From Pseudomonas viridiflava (GTDB lineage: Bacteria > Pseudomonadota > Gammaproteobacteria > Pseudomonadales > Pseudomonadaceae): 64,000 nucleotides of DNA. Of the stretch, positions 17,760 through 28,000 are shown one piece after another. The notes under the pieces were generated by a model, which did no database searches, was not told the origin of the DNA, and saw only the letters and a program-made list of their open reading frames with translations. The translations under genes were made by a program, and so were the position numbers. Within the stretch, counting starts at the first letter, position 1. Each line of letters begins with the position of its first letter. The stretch lies in the NCBI RefSeq assembly GCF_003702045.1, contig NZ_RBTP01000076.1:359684-423683 (forward strand), read 5' to 3'.

Positions 17760-19025
17760 ATGGTCTCTTTCACAACCACCCCTGTGGATAACACCAGGGC
17801 GATCAAGGCTCCACAAGAGCCGGACGTCGCCCCTCATTTACTGCCGGCCAAGGTGCTGCACGACGACGCAGAAGCCATTGCAGCTGCCCATGAACTGGCA
17901 GCGCAGGCGCGTGTGCAGGCGGCTCGACGCGATCAGGAACGGGCGTTGCCCTGGACGCAGATCGAACACTTCACCCGCAGCGGGCTGGGCAGTATTTCCA
18001 TCCCCCGTGCCTACGGTGGCCCGCAAGTCTCGTTCGTGACGATTGCCGAAGTGTTCCGGATCATCTCGACTGCAGATCCGGCGCTCGGCCAGATCCCGCA
18101 GAATCAGTTCGGCATCCTCCACTTGCTGCAAGGCACCGCCACAGAAGCGCAGAAGACGGCGCTGTTTCAGAGCGTGCTTGAAGGCTGGCGCATCGGCAAC
18201 GCCGGGCCCGAACGCGGCACCAAAAACACTCTGGATCTAAAAGCACGAATCACCGCTGACGGTGATCGTTTCGTGATCAATGGCCAGAAGTTCTACTCCA
18301 CCGGCGCGCTGTTTGCGCACTGGGTTGCAGTCAAAGCGCTGGATGATGAAGGCCGCCAGGTCATGGCCTTCGTCAAACGCGGCACTCCGGGCCTGCGCAT
18401 CGTCGATGACTGGTCGGGCTTTGGCCAGCGCACCACGGCCAGCGGAACGGTGTTGCTGGACAACGTACCGGTCGAGGCCGAGCACGTGGTCGCCAACTGG
18501 CGCCTGTCGCTGACCCCCAACATTCAGGGCGCGGTGTCGCAATTGATTCAGGCCGCCATTGACGCGGGGATCGCTCGCGGGGCCATCGACGATGCCATTG
18601 CCTTCGTCCGGGATCGCGCTCGACCGTGGATCGACGCCAAGGTCGAACGCGCCAGCGACGACCTGTATGTGATCGCTGATATCGGCAAGCTGAAACTCGA
18701 CCTGCACGCCGCCGAAGCGCTGTTGCGCAAGGCGGGCCAAGTGCTGGACGAGGTCAGTGCAACACCCATCGATGAACAGTCCGCCGCCCTGGCCTCCATC
18801 GCTGTGGCGCGGGCCAAAGTGCTGACCACCGAGATCTCGCTGCTGGCCAGTGAAAAGCTGTTTGAGCTGGCGGGCAGTCGCGCCACGCTCGCCGAATTCA
18901 ATCTTGATCGTCACTGGCGCAACGCACGGGTTCACACCCTTCACGACCCGGTGCGCTGGAAATACCACGCCGTCGGCACCTGGCACCTGAACGGCACCCT
19001 GCCCGCCCGCCATTCCTGGATCTGA
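17760..19025 (+). CDS. SfnB-family sulfur acquisition flavin oxidoreductase (DszC-like), copy 1
   Basis: This is a 421-residue acyl-CoA-dehydrogenase-fold flavoprotein of the SfnB/DszC monooxygenase group. The N-terminal helical domain contains RDQERALPWTQIEHFTRSGLG and ALGQIPQNQFG. The middle beta domain has GRQVMAFVKRGTPGL and the family hallmark DDWSGFGQRTTASGTV, and a C-terminal helical domain ends in NARVHTLHDPVRWKYHAVG. Relatives oxidise dimethyl sulfone or aromatic sulfur compounds with reduced flavin. I use the ATG at 17760 because GAGG is five bases upstream. It is the first gene of an operon with a second copy, a DszA-like enzyme and an ABC importer. Confidence 0.88.
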   Translation: MVSFTTTPVDNTRAIKAPQEPDVAPHLLPAKVLHDDAEAIAAAHELAAQARVQAARRDQERALPWTQIEHFTRSGLGSISIPRAYGGPQVSFVTIAEVFRIISTADPALGQIPQNQFGILHLLQGTATEAQKTALFQSVLEGWRIGNAGPERGTKNTLDLKARITADGDRFVINGQKFYSTGALFAHWVAVKALDDEGRQVMAFVKRGTPGLRIVDDWSGFGQRTTASGTVLLDNVPVEAEHVVANWRLSLTPNIQGAVSQLIQAAIDAGIARGAIDDAIAFVRDRARPWIDAKVERASDDLYVIADIGKLKLDLHAAEALLRKAGQVLDEVSATPIDEQSAALASIAVARAKVLTTEISLLASEKLFELAGSRATLAEFNLDRHWRNARVHTLHDPVRWKYHAVGTWHLNGTLPARHSWI

Positions 19026-19050
19026 ACCAGACCACTGGAGCACACTTTTC

Positions 19051-20256
19051 ATGAGTTTCAATCCACAGGCGCGCGACCACGCAGCGCTGATCAGCAGTGA
19101 CGCCCAGGCGCTGACCATTGCCCGCGAACTGGCTGACCTTTTCAAGACTGAAAGTGCGGTACGCGACCGCGAGCGCCGCTTGCCACACGCCGAACTGGAG
19201 CTGTTCAGTCAGTCCGGGCTCTGGGGCATCACCGTACCGAAAGCCTTCGGCGGCGCGGGTGTTTCATCGGTCACCCTGGCCAAGGTCATTGCGCTGATTT
19301 CCGAAGCCGATGGCTCGCTGGGACAGATTCCGCAAAACCATTTCTACGCCCTCGAAGTGCTGCGCGTGAACGGCAACCCGCAGCAGCAAGAGCGCTTGTA
19401 CGCCGAAGCGCAGGCCGGTCAACGTTTCGGCAATGCGCTGGCCGAACTGGGCACCAAGACAGCCCACGACCGCACCACACGTCTTAAGCGCGAAGGCAGC
19501 GGTTACCGCATCAATGGACGTAAGTTCTACGCCACCGGCGCGCTGTATGCGCAGCGCATTCCCACCTCGGTCATTGACGACGACGGCATTCAGCAACTGG
19601 CGTTCATGCCGCATGACAGCGCGGGCCTGACGGTCATCGACGACTGGAGCGGTTTCGGCCAGCGCACCACCGGCAGCGGTTCGGTGGTGTTCAACAACGT
19701 GTACGTCGATCACCGCGACGTGGTGCCGTTCCAGAGCGCCTTCGAACGCCCCACTACGGTGGGCCCACTGGCGCAGATTCTTCACGCCGCCATCGACACC
19801 GGCATCGCTCGCGCCGCGTTCGAAGATGCGCTGACGTTCGTGCGCACCCGCACCCGACCGTGGATCGATTCAGGCATCGAAAAGGCCGTGGATGACCCGT
19901 TGACGCTGCACAGTTTCGGACGCTTGGGCATTCGCCTGCACGCCGCCGAAGCCTTGCTGGAGCGCGCCGGTGAGTATCTGGACCTCGCCCAGGCCGACAG
20001 CAACGCCGACACCGTGGCCGCCGCTTCCATCGCAGTGGCCGAGGCCCGCGCCATCAGCACCGAGATTTCCCTGGCGGCTGGCAGCACGCTGTTCGAACTG
20101 GCGGGCAGCCAGTCGACGCTCGCCGAACACAGTCTGGATCGTCACTGGCGCAACGCCCGCGTTCACACGCTGCACGATCCGGTGCGCTGGAAATTTCACG
20201 CCATTGGCAATTACTACCTCAACGACACCAACCCTCCGCTGCGAGGGACGATCTGA
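19051..20256 (+). CDS. SfnB-family sulfur acquisition flavin oxidoreductase (DszC-like), copy 2
   Basis: This 401-residue paralogue of the preceding gene keeps the same landmarks (RERRLPHAELELFSQSGLWG, LGQIPQNHFYALEVL, DDWSGFGQRTTGSGSV, NARVHTLHDPVRWKFHAIG). The two differ at many positions, so this is an old duplication with possible functional split. It may provide the second oxidation step, accept another substrate, or pair with copy 1 as a hetero-oligomer. The gap to copy 1 is 25 bases. The stop overlaps the next start (TGATG), which shows translational coupling to the DszA-like gene. Confidence 0.88.
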   Translation: MSFNPQARDHAALISSDAQALTIARELADLFKTESAVRDRERRLPHAELELFSQSGLWGITVPKAFGGAGVSSVTLAKVIALISEADGSLGQIPQNHFYALEVLRVNGNPQQQERLYAEAQAGQRFGNALAELGTKTAHDRTTRLKREGSGYRINGRKFYATGALYAQRIPTSVIDDDGIQQLAFMPHDSAGLTVIDDWSGFGQRTTGSGSVVFNNVYVDHRDVVPFQSAFERPTTVGPLAQILHAAIDTGIARAAFEDALTFVRTRTRPWIDSGIEKAVDDPLTLHSFGRLGIRLHAAEALLERAGEYLDLAQADSNADTVAAASIAVAEARAISTEISLAAGSTLFELAGSQSTLAEHSLDRHWRNARVHTLHDPVRWKFHAIGNYYLNDTNPPLRGTI

Positions 20257-21617
20257 TGGCGCGCAAGAAGATCCTGCTCAACGCTTTCAACATGAACTGC
20301 ATCGGCCACATCAATCACGGTTTGTGGACGCACCCGCGTGATACGTCCACGCAGTTCAACCGCTTGGAATACTGGACCGATCTGGCTAGGCTGCTGGAGC
20401 GGGGCCTGTTCGACGGGCTGTTCATCGCCGACATTGTGGGCGTGTACGACGTTTACCGGAACTCGGTGGACGTCACCCTCAAGGAGGCAATCCAGCTGCC
20501 AGTCAACGACCCTCTGTTGCTGGTGTCAGCAATGGCCGGTGTCACAAAACATCTGGGTTTCGGCTTGACCGCCAACCTGACCTACGACGCGCCGTACCTG
20601 TTTGCCCGGCGCATGTCGACGCTCGATCACCTGAGCCGCGGCAGGGTTGGCTGGAACATTGTCACCGGCTATCTGGACAGCGCGGCCCGTGCGATGGGCT
20701 TGAGCGAGCAGGTGGAACACGACCGTCGCTACGACCAGGCCGACGAGTACCTGCAGGTGCTGTACAAGCTCTGGGAAGGCAGCTGGGAGGACGATGCGGT
20801 GATCAATGACCGCGAGCGGCGTGTCTACGCCCAGCCAGGCAAGGTCCATAAAATTCAGCATGAAGGCGAGTTCTATCAGGTGGAGGGTTATCACCTGTGC
20901 GAACCATCGCCACAACGCACGCCGGTGCTGTTTCAGGCGGGCAGTTCGGAGCGTGGCTTGCAGTTTGCCGGGCAAAACGCCGAGTGCGTATTCATCAGCG
21001 GGCAGAACAAGGCCTCGACCCGCGAGCAGGTAGACAAGGTCCGCGCCAGCGCCGTGCAGGCCGGACGCAACCCTGACGACATCAAGGTGTTCATGGGCCT
21101 GAACGTGATCGTTGCCGCGACCGAGGCCTTGGCGCAGGAAAAGCATGCCGAATACCGCCAGCATGCGAGCGCCGAAGCAGGCGTGGCGCACTTTGCCGCG
21201 TCCACCGGGATTGATTTTGCGCAGTACGAACTGGACGAGCCGATTCAGTACGTGAAGAACAATGCCATCCAGTCGGCAACCAAGAACCTCAAGAACAACG
21301 ACTGGACGCGGCAGAAACTGCTTGATCAGCATGCGTTGGGCGGCCGCTACATCACGGTGATCGGCTCGCCTGAACAGGTCGCCGACGAGCTGGAATCGTG
21401 GATTGCGGAAACCGGCCTGGACGGCTTCAACCTGACCCGCATCGTCACCCCGGAAAGCTACGAGGACTTTATCGATCTGGTCATTCCGGAACTGCAACGC
21501 CGCGGGTCGTACAAGACCGCTTATGAAGAAGGCAGCCTGCGCAAAAAACTGTTTCCCCAAGGCACCGACCGCCTGCCGCCGCAGCATGCAGGCGCCGGGT
21601 ATCGGCAACAAAGATGA
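20256..21617 (+). CDS. LLM-class FMN-dependent monooxygenase (NtaA/SnaA/DszA family)
   Basis: This is a 453-residue luciferase-fold monooxygenase. Visible motifs are MNCIGHINHGLWTHP near the N-terminus, FDGLFIADIVGVYDVY, the flavin-site GRVGWNIVTGYLDSAARAMG and the C-terminal GSPEQVADELESWIAETGLDGFNL. DszA-type enzymes cleave a C-S bond of a sulfone made by a DszC-type enzyme, and this gene is coupled to two DszC-like genes. The pair therefore probably oxidises and opens an organosulfur substrate to release sulfite. The substrate is unknown; pseudomonads rarely use dibenzothiophene, so smaller sulfones or sulfonates are more likely. Confidence 0.9.
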   Translation: MARKKILLNAFNMNCIGHINHGLWTHPRDTSTQFNRLEYWTDLARLLERGLFDGLFIADIVGVYDVYRNSVDVTLKEAIQLPVNDPLLLVSAMAGVTKHLGFGLTANLTYDAPYLFARRMSTLDHLSRGRVGWNIVTGYLDSAARAMGLSEQVEHDRRYDQADEYLQVLYKLWEGSWEDDAVINDRERRVYAQPGKVHKIQHEGEFYQVEGYHLCEPSPQRTPVLFQAGSSERGLQFAGQNAECVFISGQNKASTREQVDKVRASAVQAGRNPDDIKVFMGLNVIVAATEALAQEKHAEYRQHASAEAGVAHFAASTGIDFAQYELDEPIQYVKNNAIQSATKNLKNNDWTRQKLLDQHALGGRYITVIGSPEQVADELESWIAETGLDGFNLTRIVTPESYEDFIDLVIPELQRRGSYKTAYEEGSLRKKLFPQGTDRLPPQHAGAGYRQQR

Positions 21618-21716
21618 ACGATCGGTTCAAGCATGTCGCGCTCTTTGAGGACGCGCAGCCTCCAGAACGATCCACATCAATCAACTCGATAACCAGACAC
21701 CACAACGGAATGCCCC

Positions 21717-22505
21717 ATGACCAAAACCCTCGTAGCCCTGGCCTTCGGCCTGTTATCACTGACCGCTCATGCCGCCGACGCGCCGCTAAAGGTCGGCACA
21801 ACCGCAGCCTTCGCCATTCCGCTTGAGGCGGCGGTGGAAGAAGCCGGCAAGCAGGGTCTGAAGGTCGAGCTGGTCGAGTTCACGGACTGGATCGCACCCA
21901 ACGTGACCCTCGCGGCAGGTGACATCGACGTGAACTACTTTCAGCACATCCCGTTCCTGACCAACGCCAACGAGGCCGCCGGTTTCGGCCTGGTGCCCTA
22001 CGCGCCGGGGATCATCAATAACGTCGGGCTGTACTCGAAAAAGTACAAAAGCTTCAATGAGCTCCCAAGCGGCGCCACTGTGGCCATCGCCAACGACCCG
22101 ATCAACAGCGGGCGCGGTCTGCAACTGCTGGCCAAGGCCGGGCTGATCATCCTGAAGCAAGGCGTCGGCTACAAGGCGACCGAGGAAGACATCACCGCCA
22201 ACCCGAAAAAGCTCAAGATCATTCAGGTCGAAGCCGTGCAACTGGTGCGCGCCTACGACGATGCCGATCTATTGCAGGGCTACCCGGCCTACATCCGCCT
22301 GGCCAAGACCTTCCCGGCCGACTCGGCGATCCTGTTCGACGGCATGGATCACCCTGAATACGTCATCCAGTTCGTGATCAAGCCCGAGCGCAAGGACGAT
22401 CCGCGTCTGGCGAAATTCGTCGACATCTACCAGCACTCCCCCGTGGTCCGCGCCGCGCTGGACAAGGTCAATGGCAAGCTCTATCAGGTAGGGTGGAAAG
22501 AATGA
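21717..22505 (+). CDS. MetQ/NlpA-family ABC transporter substrate-binding protein
   Basis: This 262-residue periplasmic binding protein of the NlpA family has a signal peptide (cut near AHAADAPL, about residue 19) and no lipobox cysteine, so it is soluble. Family segments include LKVGTTAAFA, VELVEFTDWIAPNVTLAAGDIDVNYFQHIPFL and GATVAIANDP. MetQ itself binds D/L-methionine. Here the operon context with sulfur oxygenases suggests methionine-like or other organosulfur ligands. It is followed by coupled ATPase and permease genes, forming a complete importer. Confidence 0.88.
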   Translation: MTKTLVALAFGLLSLTAHAADAPLKVGTTAAFAIPLEAAVEEAGKQGLKVELVEFTDWIAPNVTLAAGDIDVNYFQHIPFLTNANEAAGFGLVPYAPGIINNVGLYSKKYKSFNELPSGATVAIANDPINSGRGLQLLAKAGLIILKQGVGYKATEEDITANPKKLKIIQVEAVQLVRAYDDADLLQGYPAYIRLAKTFPADSAILFDGMDHPEYVIQFVIKPERKDDPRLAKFVDIYQHSPVVRAALDKVNGKLYQVGWKE

Positions 22506-23632
22506 CGGCGACCGCGCTACAGCAACACCCCACCCAAACGCCTGCCGCCAAAGCCTCGGCTAAACAGACCGAGCTGCACCCGGACTTGAATAACGCCCAC
22601 GTGCGCTTCATCAATCTGGGCAAAACCTACCAGGGCCGACAAGGCCCGGTGCAGGCGCTGGGCAACATCGACCTGGCTATCCAGCGCGGAGAGATTTTCG
22701 GCATCATCGGCCGCAGCGGTGCAGGCAAGTCCTCGCTGATCCGTACCATCAATCGGCTCGAGCAACCCAGCAGCGGCCGGGTACTGATCGATCAGGTGGA
22801 CATCGGCGAGTTCAACGAAGACAAGCTGGTGGAACTGCGCCGCCGCATCGGCATGATCTTCCAGCACTTCAACCTGATGTCGGCCAAGACCGTGTGGCAG
22901 AACGTCGAACTGCCGCTCAAAGTGGCAGGCGTGCCCAAGGCGCAGCGCCAGCAGAAAGTGGCGCAGTTACTGGAACTGGTAGGTCTGCAGGACAAGCACA
23001 ACGCCTATCCGGCGCAGTTGTCCGGAGGCCAGAAACAGCGAGTGGGTATTGCTCGCGCGCTGGTGCATGACCCGGCGATTCTGCTCTGCGACGAAGCCAC
23101 TTCGGCGCTGGACCCGGAAACCACCCAATCTATCCTCAGCCTGCTGGGTGAGATCAATCAGCGCCTGGGCCTGACCATCGTCTTGATCACCCATGAGATG
23201 GCCGTAATTCGGGATATCTGCCATCGCGTGGTGGTGCTGGAACAGGGCCAGGTGGTCGAGCAAGGCCAGGTTTGGCAAGTATTTGGCGATCCTCAGCATG
23301 AAGTCAGTAAAACCCTGCTGGCACCGCTGCAGCTCGGCCTGCCGAAAGAATGGCTAGAGCGTCTGACCGCCGAACCGCAACAGCCCGATTCCGCTCTCTT
23401 GCTGGACGTGCAGTTCACCGGTATCAGCGCACAAGAGCCCGATCTGGCAGCACTGTTCGGCGCGCTGGGTGGCAAGGTGCAACTGCTGCAAGGCGGAGTC
23501 GAGCGTATTCAGAATCGGGCCATCGGGCACCTGATCCTTTCAGTCACTGCTTCGCCGTATGGCCAAGAAGAATTGCTGGCGCGAGCCCGCACACAGGCAC
23601 CGCGCGTGGAGGTATTGGGTTATGTGGTTTGA
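22502..23632 (+). CDS. MetN-family ABC transporter ATP-binding protein
   Basis: This is a 376-residue ATPase with Walker A GRSGAGKSS, Q-loop MIFQHFNLMSAKTVWQNV, signature LSGGQKQRVGIARAL, Walker B ILLCDEATSALDPETT and switch His in ITHEM. A C-terminal NIL-type domain (about residues 285-376) is the methionine-sensing regulatory domain of MetN. An N-terminal extension of about 35 residues precedes the ABC domain. The start overlaps the preceding stop (ATGA), and the end overlaps the permease gene by 11 bases. The NIL domain suggests inhibition by cytoplasmic methionine. Confidence 0.9.
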   Translation: MTATALQQHPTQTPAAKASAKQTELHPDLNNAHVRFINLGKTYQGRQGPVQALGNIDLAIQRGEIFGIIGRSGAGKSSLIRTINRLEQPSSGRVLIDQVDIGEFNEDKLVELRRRIGMIFQHFNLMSAKTVWQNVELPLKVAGVPKAQRQQKVAQLLELVGLQDKHNAYPAQLSGGQKQRVGIARALVHDPAILLCDEATSALDPETTQSILSLLGEINQRLGLTIVLITHEMAVIRDICHRVVVLEQGQVVEQGQVWQVFGDPQHEVSKTLLAPLQLGLPKEWLERLTAEPQQPDSALLLDVQFTGISAQEPDLAALFGALGGKVQLLQGGVERIQNRAIGHLILSVTASPYGQEELLARARTQAPRVEVLGYVV

Positions 23633-24266
23633 TCGCTTGCTGCAAGGGACCCTCGACACGCTCCTGATGGTCGGCGTGTCTTCGCTCATCGCATTGCTGC
23701 TGGGCATTCCGCTGGCGGTGATTCTGGTCACCAGCTCCAAGGGCGGGATTTATGAAGCGCCTGCGATCAATCGGGGGCTGGGCGCTTTCGTGAACCTGTT
23801 CCGCTCGATCCCGTTTCTGATCCTCATGGTCGCGCTCATTCCGTTCACGCGGCTGATCGTGGGTACCACCTACGGCGTATGGGCCGCCATCGTGCCGCTG
23901 ACCATCGCCGCCACGCCGTTCTTTGCACGCATCGCCGAGGTCAGCCTGCGGGAAGTCGATCACGGCCTGATCGAAGCCGCACAGGCGATGGGCTGTCGGC
24001 GCTGGCACATCATCTGGCACGTGCTGCTGCCCGAGGCGCTGCCGGGAATTATCGGTGGTTTCACTATTACGCTGGTGACCATGATCAACTCGTCGGCGAT
24101 GGCAGGTGCGATCGGTGCAGGCGGCCTGGGCGACATTGCCTACCGCTATGGCTACCAGCGTTTCGACACGCAAGTGATGCTGACGGTCATCGTATTGCTG
24201 GTGGCGGTGGTGGCATTCGTCCAGTTGGGCGGAGACCGATTGGCGCGCCGCTTCAACAAGCGCTGA
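23622..24266 (+). CDS. MetI-family ABC transporter permease
   Basis: This is an inner-membrane permease of 214 residues with five helices and the MetI-type coupling loop (VDHGLIEAAQAMGCRRWHIIWHVLLPEALPGII). I chose the ATG at 23622, inside the end of the MetN-like gene, because GGAGG lies 10 bases upstream and the resulting N-terminus MWFDRLLQGTLDTLLMVG is typical. It completes the MetQNI-type importer of the organosulfur operon. Confidence 0.9.
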   Translation: MWFDRLLQGTLDTLLMVGVSSLIALLLGIPLAVILVTSSKGGIYEAPAINRGLGAFVNLFRSIPFLILMVALIPFTRLIVGTTYGVWAAIVPLTIAATPFFARIAEVSLREVDHGLIEAAQAMGCRRWHIIWHVLLPEALPGIIGGFTITLVTMINSSAMAGAIGAGGLGDIAYRYGYQRFDTQVMLTVIVLLVAVVAFVQLGGDRLARRFNKR

Positions 24267-24311
24267 CGGTCCGGGGTATATTGGCGGCCTTCCCGGACCG
24301 GAACGCCTTTG

Positions 24312-24938
24312 ATGAAACTCGATCCCCAGACCCTCGACCAGATCACCTCGACCACGCTGGACAACTACAACCGCGTCGCCGACGACTTTCGCGACGGCAC
24401 GCGGGACCACGACGTGAGCCAGAACATCGACGCCTTGACCCGCCATATCGAAGGGCCGACCCCGTGGCAGATTCTGGACTTCGGCTGTGGGCCGGGACGC
24501 GATCTGAAAACCTTCACGGCAATGGGGCTCGTTGCGGTGGGGCTGGACGGCTCCGGGCGATTCGCTGAAATGGCCCGTGCCGAAACCGGTTGCGAAGTGT
24601 TGCAGCAGAACTTTCTTGAACTCGACCTACCGCCCGCCCGCTTCGATGGCGTCTTCGCCAACGCCGTGCTGTTCCACGTTCCGCGTCAGGAGCTGCCCCG
24701 CGTGCTGCGCCAGTTGCACGCCACGCTCAAGCCGGGCGGTGTGCTGTTCAGCTCCAACCCACGCGGGGAGAATCAGGAAGGCTGGCAAGGCGAGCGCTAC
24801 GGCTCTTACCACGACCTGGAGTCATGGCGCGCCTTGCTGACCGAAGCCGGATTCGTCGAACTGGATCACTACTACCGCCCCGCCGGGCTGCCACGAGAGC
24901 AGCAGCCGTGGCTAGCAAGCGTGTGGCGCAGGGTGTAA
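24312..24938 (+). CDS. Class I SAM-dependent methyltransferase
   Basis: This is a 208-residue cytoplasmic methyltransferase. It has SAM-binding motif I ILDFGCGPGRDLKTF, an acidic residue after motif II (VGLDGSG) and the motif III-IV region FDGVFANAVLFHVPRQELPRVL. The acceptor cannot be told from sequence. The gap of 45 bases after the MetI-like gene on the same strand allows cotranscription, but the tie to sulfur metabolism is only positional. Confidence 0.85.
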   Translation: MKLDPQTLDQITSTTLDNYNRVADDFRDGTRDHDVSQNIDALTRHIEGPTPWQILDFGCGPGRDLKTFTAMGLVAVGLDGSGRFAEMARAETGCEVLQQNFLELDLPPARFDGVFANAVLFHVPRQELPRVLRQLHATLKPGGVLFSSNPRGENQEGWQGERYGSYHDLESWRALLTEAGFVELDHYYRPAGLPREQQPWLASVWRRV

Positions 24939-24951
24939 GCCTGTACGCAAT

Positions 24952-25041
24952 GTGACGCGGAGCGTGAGGCACGATCAAAGTCAGCCACTGATCGTTCCCA
25001 TGCTCCTGCGTGGGAATGCCGCTCAGGACGCTCCGCGTCCG
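24952..25041. repeat. Dispersed palindromic repeat, GATCGT..CCACGCTC family
   Basis: It contains GACGCGGAGCGTGAGGCACGATCA and, after a short spacer, TGATCGTTCCCATGCTCCTG in the opposite orientation, followed by GGACGCTCCGCGTCC. It lies between the convergent methyltransferase and triC genes, where it could act as a bidirectional stem. Confidence 0.7.
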
Positions 25042-25066
25042 ATCACACTGGCGGCGCGCAGCTCAC

Positions 25067-28000
25067 TCAGTGCCCCGTCGCCAGCTCGCCGTCCTGATCA
25101 TCCTTCTTTTCGTCAGCCTCACGGCGCTGCTTGTCCGTCGGCTCCTTGATCTTGTACCAGGCCACGTACAACGCGGGCAGGAACAGCAGCGTCAGCAGAG
25201 TGGCGATGATGATGCCACCGATCATCGCGTAGGCCATCGGCCCCCAGAACACTTCACGCGCAATCGGGATCATGCCCAGACTCGCTGCCGCCGCCGTCAG
25301 CAGGATCGGCCGACGGCGGTGCTCGGTGGCTTCCACCACCGCATCCCAAGCCAGATAACCGCTGCGCTCGTAGGCATCGATCTGGGTCACCAGAATCACC
25401 GAGTTGCGGATGATGATACCGATCAATGCCAGCACGCCAAGAATCGCCACGAAGCCCAGCGGCGTTCCTGTCGGGATCAACGCCAGCACCACGCCAATCA
25501 GGCCCAGTGGCGCGACACTGGCGACCAGAAACATCTTCTGCACGCTGTGCAGCTGAATCATCAGGAACGTTGCCATCAAGAACAGCATCAGCGGCACCAC
25601 GCTCGCAATAGGGCCCTGCGCCTTGCTGCTTTCTTCGACGGTGCCGCCCGTGGCGACCTTGTAGCCTACCGGCAGACCCGAGGCGAATTTATCGATCTCA
25701 GGCTTCAACTGTTTGACCAGATCCGTCGGTTGAATCTCGTCGCGCACCGCACCTTTCACGGTGATGGTCGGCTTGCGATCACGACGCCACACCAGTGGCT
25801 GTTCAAGCTCATAACCCACCGTCGCGAAGGCCAGTAACGGGATGGACGCCCCGCTCGGCGTGACGATCTGCAGGTTCTGCAGGGTTTCCGGCGTACCACG
25901 CTCAGCGTCTTCAGCGCGACCGACCACGTTGATCAGGTAAATGTCGTCACGCACCTGCGTCACGGCGGAACCACTGACCACGCTGTTCATCAGGTTAGCG
26001 ACGTCTTCGGACGACAACCCCAACTGCCGCGCCTTGTCCTGATTGATGTCGATGCGCAGGACCTTGCCCGGCTCGTTCCAGTCGTAGATCACCTCGCCCA
26101 CATGCGAGTTCTTGTCCAGCAGCGTGGCCAGTTCGATGGCGTGCTGTCGCACTTTGTCGATGTCCTCGCCGCTGACGCGGTACTGGATCGGACGTCCCAC
26201 CGGAGGTCCCATTTCCAGCGGCTGCACGTAGGAGCCGATGCCGACAAACTCGTCACGCAGACGCTTTTGCAGACGCGCCGTCAGCGCGCCACGCTCTTCA
26301 AGGCCCTTACTGACGATCACCAACTGAGCGTAGAACGGGTTTTCCAGTTGCTGGTCCAGCGGCAAATAGAAGCGCAACGCGCCTTGGCCGATATAAGTGC
26401 TCCAGCGTTCGATGTCCGGGTCATCCTTGAGGGTCGCTTCGAAGCGATCGACCACCCTGCGCGTCTCGTTGACCGAGGCGTTTTGCGGCAAGTTGAGGTC
26501 AACCAGAATCTCAGGCCGGTCGGAAGACGGGAAGAACTGACTCTGCACGAACTGCATCGAAAACAGCGATGCGGCAAACAGCGCCAGCGTGATGCCAATC
26601 GCCAGCCAGCGATGACGCATCGCCCAGATCATGCTGGCGTTGAACGCCCGACCGACGCGGCCCGGCTCTTCGGACTTGGGCTTGATGTTGCTGCTCAGAA
26701 TGTGAACGCCGATCACCGGCGCGAACAAAACAGCGACCACCCACGACACCAGCATCGCCACTGCGATCACGGCAAACAGCGTGAAGGTGTACTCCCCCGC
26801 CGAACTGGCGTTCAGGCCAATCGGCACGAACCCGGCCACCGTGACCAGCGTACCGGTCAGCATCGGGAAGGCGGTCGAGGTATAAGCGTAGGTCGCCGCC
26901 TGCTCCTTGGTTTCGCCCATTTCCAGCCGCGTGACCATCATCTCGACGGTGATCATCGCGTCGTCCACCAAAAGCCCCAGCGCGATGATCAAGGCCCCAA
27001 GGGAAATGCGCTGCATGGTGATGCCGCTGTATTCCATGAACACAAACACCATCGCCAGTACCAAGGGGATGGAACACGCCACCACCAGCCCGGCGCGTAC
27101 CCCAAGGCTGATAAAGCTGACCACCAACACGATGATCACGGCTTCGAACAAGGCGCTGGTAAACCCGCCTACCGCCTTGTCGACCACTTCGGCCTGATCC
27201 GACACTTTGTGCACGCCGATACCCACCGGCAACTCGGCGGTCGTGGCGTCCATACGCTCGTGCAGCGCCTTGCCGAACGCCTGGATATTGCCGCCCTTCT
27301 TCATCGCAATGGCCAGGCCGATGGCAGGCTTGCCGTTGTAGCGGAACAGGGGCTTGGGCGGATCGGTATAGCCGCGGGTAATCTCGGCGATATCGCTCAA
27401 GCGATAGAAGCGATCATTGAGACGCAGGTTGACGGCGGCCAAGTCTTTCTCGGACGCGAACTGCCCCGAAGTGCGCACGGAAATCCGTTCAGGCCCGGCT
27501 TCAATCACGCCAGCAGGCGTCACGGCGTTCTGCGATTGCAGGCTCTGCACGACCTGCCGCTGATCGAGCCCGAGAGCCGCCAGTTTGCGGGTCGAGAAAT
27601 TCAGGTAGATGACTTCGTCCTGCTGACCGACCATCTCGACCTTGCCGAGCCCTTCCACCGAGCGGATGTCGACGCGGACCTTCTCGACGTAATCGCGCAG
27701 CTGCCGCATCGAAAACCCGTCCGCCGTGAACGCGTAGATCGACCCGTACACGTCGCCAAACTCATCGTTGAATGCCGGACCTTGAATCCCTTGGGGAAAC
27801 TGCCCACGAATGTCATCAATCTTCTTGCGCACCTGATACCAGATTTCCGGTATCGCCTTGGCATCGGTGGTGTCGCGCAGGAAGACCATCACTGTCGATT
27901 CGCCGGGACGCGTGTAGCTTTTCACGTAGTCCAGCGAGTCCAGCTCTTCGAGTTTTTTCTCGATGCGGTCAGTGACCTGTTCCAGCGTTTCGTCCACCGT

